The notes below the pieces were generated by a model, which saw only the letters and a list, made by a program, of their open reading frames with translations, was not told the DNA's origin and did not search any database. Position numbers and translations under genes: made by a program. This document shows, in pieces, positions 36,093-45,823 of a DNA stretch of 64,000 nucleotides. Positions within the stretch are counted from its first letter, which is position 1. Each line of letters opens with the position of its first letter. The DNA comes from Lantana camara (taxonomy: Eukaryota; Streptophyta; Magnoliopsida; Lamiales; Verbenaceae), in NCBI GenBank assembly GCA_037501455.1, contig CM074856.1, positions 23,333,001 through 23,397,000 on the forward strand, read 5' to 3'.

Positions 36093-38240
36093 CCTCGTTA
36101 ATCGTGTTTCTGATACGTCTCAATTATTCTGAATTTGGTAGAAATTCTTAGGCTTAGATGCGAATTAGGTATTCATGAGTTCTTTTAGAAAGCCTGAAAT
36201 ACGAAATTGTAATTTTTTCTGAATTTCTAAAACTGTTTTCTCAAATCGTGTTTTTGAAAATTGTTTTAGTTGAAATTTATCTAAATCAAATTTTTTATTG
36301 AAACGGGTTTTGGAGAAACTTTAAAAATACGAAACGAACACGAAATAGGACGAGCCTAGGCGTGCTAGCAAGTCGCACGCCCAGCCCGTCGCCATCGCCC
36401 AGCCCTCCCGCCCGCGCCTAGGCGCGACTGCTCGTCTGTCCCGCACCGTCCCGCAACAGAGCGGGACGCCCTGGCCGAGACCGCCCGCCATCGGGCGGGC
36501 ATCGCTGCGCGCGACAAGCGCACGAGGCGCTCGTCCAGCGCGCGCGCGTGCGCCTGATGCCGCGCGGCGGTGCCCTCCTTTGGGCGGATGGTTTCGGGCC
36601 AATCTTCGTGTTTCGTGTTTCGCGTTTTCGGTCCTTGAAAATCCCGATTTAATTTTATTTTAAAAATCAGTTTTGCTAAAATAAAATTATTTTAAAATTT
36701 TTGATTAAATTGGGATTCTTGAGAAATTAAAGCAATTTGGATTTTGGGAAACTTATGAACTTTATTTTCTAAAAATAATGAAAGAATAAAATTATTAATT
36801 TTGGAAATTAATTGGAATTTTATTGGTTTATTGTTTTTCGGGTTTTGTTGAAAAGGCTCTTGAACAAGAATTGCATCTGAGTCGTGTTTTAAGCTATTAG
36901 AGCTTAAAGCGAGAATTTTAATTTATTGGTTAAATTTAAATTCTTGCAAAAGCATGTTAGGTGATCATGGGTTTAGATCTATGTATGGTTTTAATTTATG
37001 CACATTAATGGTTTAAATTGGGGTTGGAGCCCTATAGTTGCGTTTTTCAATTGAGGTTGGAGCCTCACTTATGTGCGTACTGTTATGTGATTTATTATGT
37101 GGCTTTCCATATTCCCTTTTGAGCCTTATTACTTTATGTCTTTTTCTTTTTATTGTAATTTGAGAGTAGAGATAGGTGGTGAGGTTTTATTTTCATTTTG
37201 GAGACAATGCACCCATGGAGTAAGATGGACCACATTCAAGTAACAAGGAGGCCATAAGTGAAGACCCCTCAAAATGTTAGGGAGGGGAATCTCAATTGTT
37301 AAATGTAATAGAGATAGGGCTCGTATTTTGTTACCGCTTTCGCTTATGTGATTTAAACTGTTTATGTGGCATGTATGTTAGAACTTGTGATTGTGGAGTG
37401 GCTCCCACATATCACGCATAAGATAGGTAGAACCCATGATCATTACATGTTAGTATCATGCTAGGACATGTTATCTGTTTATGTGCTTGTTTGAAATGCA
37501 TTTAAGTGTACTTGCATTAATCAAGACTAATACAATTGGATAACATATATGTTGGTGAGGTCGAACCGGACAACTCTCCGGTTGATTCGAAAATTCCCAT
37601 TAAATATTAAGCTAATTTCGAACAAATAGGTGTTTAATTCGAGATGCAAATTTTGAATTAAATTCCTAGCATTCCATCAATAGGTTTTAAGTTTAGTAAG
37701 TGAAGCTAGTTATTGTCCGCGAGTCGTGGGATAGCTAGTGGAGCTTATTAGTTCTTAGTTACCTAATTGATCATTTTAAATGATCAATATTTCATGATCG
37801 ATTTTAGCAAGGGCGATGTCCGCGAGTCGTGGGTCGTTCGAACTAAGTTTTGGTCATGATCTTATGATTGATGGGTTTAGCTTAACGCCTAAGTAAATAT
37901 GGATGTCGCACGAGTCGTGGGTCCATATTGAAAGATAGGTGATGCAAAAACAATTACTAAGAGTTCTAAAGGTGTTAGAATTGGTAAGTTGTACCTACCT
38001 AGGGTTCTTACTTAGAATGTCCGCGAGTCGTGAGTTCGAGGTAAAATGCCTAGGATCTTAGTACCCATTGGGAAACGTGTTCCTCTTAGATCTTTGGGAA
38101 TTATAGATCTTTGAAAAACAGTGGGAGCTACAATAGATTAAAGACCTTATCTTTTGTATATCGTTATAATTCAGCATGCTCACTAGTTCTCTGTTTTACC
38201 ATTTAGGTCGTAGATTCTGTGATTCTCTATGTGTTTTGAA
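36093..38240 (+). other. Long untranslated leader of the young Copia
   Basis: About 2.1 kb separate the primer site from the gag ATG. 36350-36600 is strikingly GC- and CpG-rich (for example GCGCGCGCGTGCGCC) within an A+T-rich element. The rest is A+T-rich and has no supported ORF. The related fragment at 58984-59636 also has a GC-rich leader segment (59225-59345), so this is a family trait. The 3' part holds the hairpin array. Confidence 0.7.
37560..38041 (+). other. Hairpin array in the Copia leader
   Basis: Four copies of GTCCGCGAGTCGTGGG-like sequence occur at 37715, 37818, 37905 and 38019. Each can fold into an apical helix (CCGCG-AGT-CGTGG type). Flanking sequences form a basal stem: 37706-37713 with 37731-37738; 37811-37817 with 37833-37839; 37896-37903 with 37922-37929; 38011-38017 with 38035-38041 (one mismatch). 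The basal stems differ in sequence but stay complementary. A separate hairpin (AACCGGA/TCCGGTT, six-base loop) is at 37564-37583. Confidence 0.65.
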
Positions 38241-39032
38241 ATGGCAACCAAAAACCCTCTTGTATCGATCCTCGAGTCAAACAAGTTGACTGGTCCCAAC
38301 TATTTTGATTGGCTGAGGAATCTAAAAATCATTTTAGATTCTGAGAAGAGAACTTATGTTCTCTTCGAAGGGGAGCCTAGTCCCGAAGGGGAGGCTCCCA
38401 CTCGGGCCGAGCGGGAAGCGATTCAGAAGTGGAAGGATGATAATCTCCAAGCCCGTTACCTTATGTTGGCTAACATGACTCCGGACTTGCAAAGGCAACA
38501 TGAGGCTATGGAATTCGCTTGGGAGATTTACGACCACTTAGAGCAACTTTACCACCCTCATGAACGTGTTACAAGGTATAACACTTCAAAGAAATTGTTC
38601 CACTTAAGAATGAGGGAAGGTTCAAGTGTCCATAAATATGGACTCAAGTTTCTTTCCCTTACTGAGAAACTTGTCTCCATGGACATGCCACTGAAAGATG
38701 AGCTTTCAGTGGATTTGTTGCTAGCTTCGCTCCCACCATCATTCAACCCATTTGTCCTTAACTTCAACATGAATCATGCTGGTGCTACTGTAGCTGAGCT
38801 GATTAGTCAGCTTGTGACTGCTGAAAGCACGATCAAGAAGGACAATAAGGTTTTGATGGTAAATACTCCATCTTCCTCTTCGGGGCCTTCTAAAGGTAAG
38901 GGCAAGAAAGCCCAAAAGAAGAAGAAGAAACCCCTTAGGCCCACTGGTGGCATTTCGAAGGGGAAGGCCCAAAAGAAGAAGTGTGATCAGAAAGAGGATG
39001 TTTGCTTCCATTGTGGCAAAGCGGGACATTAG
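38241..39032 (+). CDS. Copia Gag (N-terminal part of gag-pol), ended by in-frame TAG
   Basis: The chosen start is the ATG at 38241 (AAATGGCAACC). An in-frame ATG at 38229 would add four residues, but the related fragment at 59151 starts at the equivalent of 38241. The body is UBN2/Copia gag type: ILESNKLTGPNYFDWLRNL near the N-terminus, then HLEQLYHPHERVTRYNTSKK and LLLASLPPSFNPF. A Lys-rich linker leads to a zinc knuckle, CFHCGKAGH, where a TAG at 39030-39032 falls before the last Cys of the motif, at a position that is usually Trp. In Copia elements Gag forms the virus-like particle and packages the RNA. The frame continues downstream, so this is one broken polyprotein. Confidence 0.88.
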   Translation: MATKNPLVSILESNKLTGPNYFDWLRNLKIILDSEKRTYVLFEGEPSPEGEAPTRAEREAIQKWKDDNLQARYLMLANMTPDLQRQHEAMEFAWEIYDHLEQLYHPHERVTRYNTSKKLFHLRMREGSSVHKYGLKFLSLTEKLVSMDMPLKDELSVDLLLASLPPSFNPFVLNFNMNHAGATVAELISQLVTAESTIKKDNKVLMVNTPSSSSGPSKGKGKKAQKKKKKPLRPTGGISKGKAQKKKCDQKEDVCFHCGKAGH

Positions 39033-39119
39033 AGGAGAAACTGCCCAGAGTACAAGGCTACTCTAAAGAAAGGTATCTTTCTCGTTGAAATAAATCTTTC
39101 TATTAATTCTAGTTCTTAG

Positions 39120-42100
39120 GTACTTGATACCGGTTGTGGAACTCATATCTGTAATGATGTACAGATGCTAAGTGAAGTCCAACAACTCAAAGAAGGAGAA
39201 TGTGTCTTGAAGATCGGCGATGACTCAAACGTTGAAGCTCGAGCTTTAGGCACAATTAGATTAGATTTGGGTAGTTTTGAGTTAGTTTCAAATAAAGTCC
39301 TTTATGTACCGAGCATTATTCGTAATATGATTTCAGTTCCAATATTAGATTGTGAAGGTTATGAAACTTATATTAAGAATGGTAAATATTTTATCAAACG
39401 GAACAACTCTTCCGTTCACATCGGTACTCTAAGTAATGGACTTTACCTAACTCAAAATATCAATATTATGAATATACAACGAGAAACAAAGCGTAAGAGA
39501 GATGACAAAGTTTCAGCTCCCTTATGGCACGCTAGATTAGGACACATTTCCAAGAACAGAATTAGCAAGATAAACACTTTAGGATCATTCTTTGAAAATG
39601 ATCTTAAGGAGTTAACTTCTTGCGAATCCTGTCTCAAAGGAAAAATGTCCAAAGTCCTTTTTAAAGGAACTGTGGAACGTGCCACTAAGGTTTTGGATTT
39701 GATCCATACTGATGTTTGTGGACCGCTTATTGTAAGCACTAGAAGCAATCATCAGTATTTCATAACCTTTACTGATGACTTTAGTTGGTATGGTTATGTA
39801 TACTTAATGAAGTATAAATCTGAAGCTTTTGATAAATTCTTAGAATTTCAAAAGGAGGTTGAGAACCAAACTGGTCACAAGATCAAAGCACTTCGATCTG
39901 ATCGAGGAGGCGAATATCTCAATGAAGAATTCCTTAATCATCTAAAAGATAATGGGATTATCTCTCAGTGGACTCCTCGGGGAACTCCTCAGCTTAATGG
40001 AGTTTCTGAGAGAAGGAACCGAACTTTACTTGATATGGTTCGTTCCATGATGAGTTTCACTGACTCACCACCTTCTTTCTGGGGTTATGCCCTTGAAAGT
40101 GCAGCCAAGATTTTGAATCTAGTTCCCTCTAAGTCAGTCCCTAAAACGCCCTATGAGATGTGGCATGGTAAAATCCCTAGTTATTCTTACTTAAGAATTT
40201 GGGGTTGTCCTGTTTACGTGAAGAGGACAGTGGGAGATAAGTTAGAATCTCGTTCTAACTTATGCTACTTTGTAGGTTATCCTAAGGAATCCATAGGATA
40301 CTATTTCTATTATCAATCTGAGCAAAAGGTGTTTGTTTCCAGAAATGCTACTTTTCTGGAGGAACCGTTCCTTAAAGAAAAGAAAGGCAAGATCATAGAA
40401 TTAGAAGAAGTACAAAGTGACCCCACACCACCCACTGAAGAAACGTCCCACTCTGATCAACCACAACCAATCACGAATTTCGATACACATGTAAATCCTT
40501 CTCTAAGGCGTTCTGAACGCACTCCTAGACAGCCGGAGAGATGGTATGGATTCTTCTATGAAATCTCTCAAAAGGATAATGATCCTTTAACACATGAGGA
40601 GGCACTTTCAGATTCTGACTCTGAACAGTGGATAGAAGTCATGAAATCCGAAATGGACTCCATGAACTCCAACCAAGTTTGGACTTTGGTAGATTTGCCT
40701 GATGGGGTCAAACCCATAGGTTGCAAATGGATCTTTAAGAGAAAGCTTGGAGTTGATGGAAGCATTGCATCCTGCAAAGCAAGACTGGTTGCAAAAGGAT
40801 TCACTCAAAGACCCGGTGTGGACTTTGATGAAACTTTTTCACCAGTTGCAATGCAAAAGTCTATTCGTATCATGCTTGCCATTGCTGCATATTATGACTA
40901 TGAGATATGGCAAATGGATGTGAAAACTACCTTTCTCAATGGTGACATTGACAAAGACATTTATATGGAGCAACCCATAGGTTTCACATTCAGTGGGAGT
41001 GAGCAAAAGGTTTGCAAACTCCAAAGATCAATCTATGGATTGAAACAGGCTTCTAGGAATTGGAACATTCGATTTGATGAATCAATCAAAGCGTTTGGCT
41101 TCATTCAAATTTCGAATGAGTCCTGTGTGTATAGAAAGGAATTGGAGACCTCAGTGCAATTCTTAGTACTTTATGTTGATGACATCCTTCTTATTGGGAA
41201 TTCAAAGGATGACATGAAAGTGACTAAGTTATGGTTATCGAACCAATTCGAGATGAAAGATCTTGGTGATGTGTCCTATATCCTTGGAATTAAAATCTAT
41301 AGAGATAGATCTAGAAGGTTAATAGGACTATCGCAGTCGATGTACATTGACAAAGTATTGAAGAGATTCAATATGGAGTCAGCAAAGGTTAAGAACCTTC
41401 CTATGAGTGTAGGAACATGTCTTTCAAAGAAGATGTGTCCTAAGACTAACCTTGAGAAGGAAAGAATGACTCATACACCTTATGCATCAGCAATAGGTAG
41501 CATAATGTATGCAATGTTATGTACTCGACCGGATGTGGCTTATGCACTTAGTGTAACAAGTCGTTTCCAATCTGACCCTGGAGATGGTCACTGGGCTGCC
41601 GTGAAGAATATTCTTAAGTACTTGAAAAGTACTAAAGATTTATTCTTAGTTTACGGAGGTCAGAAAGATCTTAATGTCGAAGGATACTGCGATGCAAACT
41701 TTGCATCTGACTTAGATGATTTTAAGTCAATGTCAGGATACATTTTCTGCCTAAACGGCGGAGTAGTGAGTTGGAAGAGTTCCAAGCAAACTACCACTGC
41801 AGATTCGACCACTGAGGCCGAATACTTAGCTGCAAATGATGCAGCTAAGGAAGGTGTTTGGATTAGAAACTTCATTCAAGAGTTGAAAGTTGTTCCTAGC
41901 ATGAAAGACCCCATTACTGTGTTTTGTGACAACACTGGGGCGGTTGCTCAAGCAAGAGAACCAAGTTCTCACCAACGGACCAAGCACATTATGAGGAAGT
42001 ATCACCTAATCCGTGATATTATCAAAAGAGGAAATGTGCGAATTGAGAGGGTCACATCAGCAGAGAACGTGGCAGATCCACTTACTAAACCCCTTAGTCG

Positions 42101-42161
42101 AGAAGCTTTCCAAGGTCATCTTCAGAAGATGGGACTTAGAGTAGCTTTAGAATGGCTTTGA
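39120..42161 (+). CDS. Copia Pol: protease, integrase, reverse transcriptase, RNase H
   Basis: Same frame as gag, separated by a second TAG at 39117-39119 just before the protease motif VLDTGCGTHIC. From the first Met at 39165 there are 998 uninterrupted residues. Domains in order (numbered from 39165): GAG-pre-integrase LWHARLGHIS (about 120); integrase catalytic D183, D246, E282, with the canonical 35-residue D-E gap; RT (WIFKRKLGVDG, RLVAKGFTQRPGVDFDETF) with YVDD at 670-673; RNase H (GYCDANFASD, TTTADSTTEAEYLA) and a C-terminal ADPLTKPLSREAF. All catalytic residues checked are present. Without readthrough of the two TAG codons it has no normal start, so it is probably not made from this copy. 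Confidence 0.92.
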   Translation, partial: VLDTGCGTHICNDVQMLSEVQQLKEGECVLKIGDDSNVEARALGTIRLDLGSFELVSNKVLYVPSIIRNMISVPILDCEGYETYIKNGKYFIKRNNSSVHIGTLSNGLYLTQNINIMNIQRETKRKRDDKVSAPLWHARLGHISKNRISKINTLGSFFENDLKELTSCESCLKGKMSKVLFKGTVERATKVLDLIHTDVCGPLIVSTRSNHQYFITFTDDFSWYGYVYLMKYKSEAFDKFLEFQKEVENQTGHKIKALRSDRGGEYLNEEFLNHLKDNGIISQWTPRGTPQLNGVSERRNRTLLDMVRSMMSFTDSPPSFWGYALESAAKILNLVPSKSVPKTPYEMWHGKIPSYSYLRIWGCPVYVKRTVGDKLESRSNLCYFVGYPKESIGYYFYYQSEQKVFVSRNATFLEEPFLKEKKGKIIELEEVQSDPTPPTEETSHSDQPQPITNFDTHVNPSLRRSERTPRQPERWYGFFYEISQKDNDPLTHEEALSDSDSEQWIEVMKSEMDSMNSNQVWTLVDLPDGVKPIGCKWIFKRKLGVDGSIASCKARLVAKGFTQRPGVDFDETFSPVAMQKSIRIMLAIAAYYDYEIWQMDVKTTFLNGDIDKDIYMEQPIGFTFSGSEQKVCKLQRSIYGLKQASRNWNIRFDESIKAFGFIQISNESCVYRKELETSVQFLVLYVDDILLIGNSKDDMKVTKLWLSNQFEMKDLGDVSYILGIKIYRDRSRRLIGLSQSMYIDKVLKRFNMESAKVKNLPMSVGTCLSKKMCPKTNLEKERMTHTPYASAIGSIMYAMLCTRPDVAYALSVTSRFQSDPGDGHWAAVKNILKYLKSTKDLFLVYGGQKDLNVEGYCDANFASDLDDFKSMSGYIFCLNGGVVSWKSSKQTTTADSTTEAEYLAANDAAKEGVWIRNFIQELKVVPSMKDPITVFCDNTGAVAQAREPSSHQRTKHIMRKYHLIRDIIKRGNVRIERVTSAENVADPLTKPLSREAFQGHLQKMGLRVALEWL

Positions 42162-42177
42162 CGGGCAAGTGGGAGAT

Positions 42178-44121
42178 TGTTAGGAATAGTGCCCTAAAAG
42201 CCGATTGTATATCCGCTTTGTGCTTTTCCTTATTGTAATCACAGACAATCTTTGAATGAAATAACGAATTGAGGCAACACTTCTTTATATGTTCTTGTTT
42301 GGTATGCGTTTACTTTAGCTGTGCATGTATGGGAACTCCCCTAATCCTAATGACTTTAGGACTCTACCATTTAGGTGAAATGGTTCATGAAACGAGCCCT
42401 ATATCACATAAGTCATGATTAGTAAATTACTCCAAGCCGATGAGTCCTACAGACAGTGGGAGTGTCAACCTGACTCCTCTAAGGCTTGCTTATGGGATCA
42501 TGCCCTTAAGAAGGACCACCTTGTTTCATGAAGGTGCAAAGTGTATAGTTGATACGTGCGTGATACATGAGGGTGCTTACTTTAATAAGTAAGTTCACTG
42601 AGGTGCCCCGTGTGAGAACATTCCTAAATGGGAAAGGAAGTTTCTATTTCAGGAAATGGAAACTTCCAGATTAGGAAATATCTCACGGGTCATTGATGTG
42701 ATTAATTGATCCTTAGACTTGAGGTTCCTTGTCACTTTATGAGTTAACTCTGTAGTCTTAGGTATAAGCTTTAAAGGGTGTCGCCTTAGACAACTGATTC
42801 AAGACTTATGCTGGGGCTGCACAAGTGATTCATGAAAGTGAATGAGAATCAAGAAAGGACCTACACTTGCATTTGCAAGGGGATCTCTTATTGTGTAAGT
42901 CATTCATATGCCATATGGAGTCCTTGGCCAAGGCAGTAGATCAAGACATCAAGAAAAGGGTTTCTTGGATTGAGATCAAATGGATATGAAATGCACTTAG
43001 CTTTAAGACCGGATTATTAGGGTTCTGATTATTCCCTTGCCCTAGATCTTGGTTGAGAGGTAGTAAGTAGGAGGATTGTATCTCACATGAATCAATGACT
43101 TAAAGGTTCTGTCGAATCCGAACATTCCAATTCAGCTAGGGGTTAAACACCTGTTGCTAGACTATGGTCGTTTAATCTGTGGACTGATTAATTAATTAGT
43201 GAATTAATTAATTAGGGTCACTGCTAATTGAATTGATAACCTAGAGGGTCACACACAACAACTTGGTTACATGAGTTGAGGCTTAAAAATGATTAAACGA
43301 GTTAATCGGGCCAAGAGGGTTCCACACGTGTGGCTCACGTGAGTGACACGTGTCACTGTGACACGTGCCACTGTGACACGTGTCACACACGTGTGAATAA
43401 ATATATATTGTATATATATGTATTAAATAATTAAATGTGTTAATTATTTAATAGACTTTGGTTTAATTTTGAATTAAAAAGAAAGTCTTATTTTGGAGAA
43501 AATAATCTAGTTAATTAATTATGAATTAATTAATTAGATAAAATAAGTTATTTATTTTAAATAAATAAAGTATAAAATAATCCAAAAAAATAGTTTGGAT
43601 ATTTTTAGCTCTCCTAAAGTTGATTTGAATTTGAATTCAAAGTCAAAGTTGGAAATTACTTGAAGATCAAGTAATAGGAGAGAGGAACCAAAACCCTTGC
43701 CTATGAGGACAAGGATTTCGGTCGCCCCTCCCCTTTCCTATATATAGGGGAGCTTTAGAGCTAATTGACAATTCTTTTGGTTCATGTGTTGAACACCTTC
43801 CTTTCTCCAAGATCAAATAAACCCTAGGTTAAGCCTAAACACTAACTAGAGAACTAGTATCCTTACTAGTTAGATTGTGATCAAGTTGGTGGACTTTCTC
43901 TAGAGACTTCAAGTTAGAAGTTTGAAGATTCGAGCTTTACCAAGGAGAGGGATCAAGCCGCGAGAAGAGCGTTCTTGGGTGGCTTGAAACGCTTCAAGAA
44001 AGAATAAAAGAAAAGTAAGTTTTCTATCTCTACGAATTTGGTTACACGATTGCGAGTCCAAGGTCCTTTTGTTGGGAAAATTTTTTAAATTCCGCTGCTT
44101 TCTGATTCGTGTTTTCCAACA
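42178..44121 (+). repeat. 3' LTR of the young Copia
   Basis: Identical in length to the 5' LTR. Preceded by the polypurine tract GGGCAAGTGGGAGAT (42163-42177) directly after the pol stop codon. Confidence 0.96.
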
Positions 44122-45296
44122 ACATTATGTTCATAACTAACGAAAAGGGTTCACAAACATCAACCGGAAAGCAGGAGACACTCCAGGTGGACCGACACCT
44201 TCAGCTTGCTGAGTAATGTTGGCAGAAGAACTTGCAGCTAGCAGGACATAACCTTCCTGCTGGACCTCGTGCAAAAGTTGTTTCATTTGCAGGCAGGCAG
44301 ACACGCCCTGGGAATGGTCCTGCCTGGTCTGACCTCCTGGTCATCCTGACAGAAACATGTTTCTCTATTCATTATCTCATGGGAAACAGGAAATGCAGTA
44401 AATCAAACAAAAAGAAAGGCAGGAGTGAAGAAAATTCAGCAGCACGATGTTTGTAATTAATAGCAGAGGCTCACAAACATTGGCCCAAAGCAAGTAATAA
44501 AGAAGCATCCATCAAAGGTGTCCAAAAACCAAAGCCAACCAGATGGCAAAACAGTTTCAAAGATTCAAGCGGCTAGTCTATGCAGAATGGTTGTTCGAAA
44601 AGTAGAAAAGAAAAAAAATATCAGACAATAAGGGGTTGCCAAAGAAGGAGCTGCAAGCTCCCTACACATCGATAAATCAAGCAAGTCCGGCTAAGGACGT
44701 CCCAGCTGGACCATCACTGGCAGCTGGAGTAGCAGCACCTTCCTGCTCAGCAGGGCTATTGCTTCTTCATTCCTGATGAACAGTGTCGCTGCTCCCTTCT
44801 TCCTGTTCAGTCGCTAGAGCCAGACACCCAAGTTGCTGTAAATCTACCAACACCAAAGTTAAAAAGATGAGAGAATCTCCTTCACACTACCTGAAAAGTA
44901 TTTGCGTTTATCAAGGAAAAGGAGTCCCGGATTTTTGAAAGACCAGAACATCAAACTAGAGAAACTGATCAGATAAAGCAGGAAGGTGGGGCGGACGACC
45001 CTACCTGGGGCGATCATATGAACATGCCAAGGCACCATCGCAAATACAATGCCCTGATTGCACCCTTTTCCTTATGGGGTTTTTTTTCCCACTAGGTTTT
45101 TTCTCATAAGGTTTTTAACGAGACAACCACATTGAACAAGGAACGAACCCATCAAAACTAAGGAAATTAAATAAAGCAAAATGGCAAGAGTGAAAGCAAA
45201 CAGGGATGCATCTCAGAAGTTCCAGACTGGTACTTCGCGGTAACATGGCTACTCTCACAGTCAGATCCCTCGAACTATGAGAGTGGGGGGAGTGAA
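44122..45296 (+). repeat. Interior of outer Gypsy-like element (piece 3) with polypurine tract
   Basis: Begins with the second Copia TSD (ACATT). Noncoding. It has several CCTGCTGG / GGCAGG-rich stretches, including the third diverged copy of the GCCTGGTCTGACCTCCTGGT-type repeat (44220-44350). It ends with GAGAGTGGGGGGAGTGAA (45279-45296), a clear polypurine tract abutting the 3' LTR. Confidence 0.65.
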
Positions 45297-45823
45297 TGAT
45301 ATACTATAAAAGTGATACCGGCCCAAGTGTTGGAAGCCCAGCCCAAAGTGAGGAGCAGGAAGGATAAAATTATGTTCCAGCTGGATCGTACGCAGCAGGA
45401 GGGACGTTGCTGACTACCTGGCAGGCGTTTGGGCTTAATACGAGCTGGGCCAGAGTTGAGGCCAATCTAGGCAAGCCCAACACGAAAATATTAGGTCAAT
45501 GCACTCTCAATTGGTTGAGGATAAGTGAGAAAAGAGGAAGAGATCCAAATGGGTAGTGGGGATAACTCCCCCCATTTTTCTCTCATTATCCTACTAACCT
45601 TAGCTATAAAAAGTGAGAGAGTCCATTTAGAAAGGGCTAATTGCTTTTTGCTAACGTATCTTGAGATTGTAATTGCATCGTTAACATTCTCTTGTATTCT
45701 TCTCTCACAACTATCAATAATACTTCAAGTTTTCTCATTGTTCTTCTCAATCTTTCTTCTTCATTCGACAACTCAAAGCCCAAATCTACAAATCTAGTGG
45801 TGTCTTATATTTGGTGCGCATCA
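45297..45823 (+). repeat. 3' LTR of outer Gypsy-like element
   Basis: 527 bp, TGATATACTATAAAAG to GTGCGCATCA. It pairs with 17941-18443 and is followed by the TSD ATGCC. Confidence 0.9.

Larger units (their letters stand above)
34133..44121 (+). mobile_element. Structurally complete young Ty1/Copia element
   Basis: 9,989 bp. Two LTRs of exactly 1,944 bp, TG...CA termini and a perfect TSD ACATT (34128-34132 and 44122-44126). A tRNA-iMet primer site at 36079, a long leader, a single gag-pol frame and a polypurine tract (42163-42177) complete it. The LTRs differ at 13 positions by eye (0.67%), so the insertion is recent. The coding frame has only two stops, both TAG. It is nested in the outer Gypsy-like element and is the youngest dated insertion in the window. 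Confidence 0.96.
17941..45823 (+). mobile_element. Gag-only Gypsy-like LTR retrotransposon (outer element), split by two later elements
   Basis: The termini are TGATATAC and GCATCA, with the 5-bp TSD ATGCC at 17936-17940 and 45824-45828. Removing the nested insertions (22926-33396 and 34133-44121, each with one TSD copy) leaves about 7.4 kb. The remaining parts are: a 503-bp 5' LTR; a tRNA-Arg-like primer site; a gag relic; about 4.5 kb of noncoding interior in three pieces; a G-rich polypurine tract (about 45280-45296); and a 527-bp 3' LTR. No protease, RT or integrase was found in any piece. It therefore looks like a non-autonomous, gag-bearing element that depended on another element's polymerase. 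Confidence 0.88.

Noticed and set aside
36321..36602. 93-codon GC-rich open frame on the minus strand (Arg/Ala/Gly-rich)
   Set aside because: It lies in the Copia leader opposite to transcription. Its openness follows from high GC content, and it has no recognisable domain.
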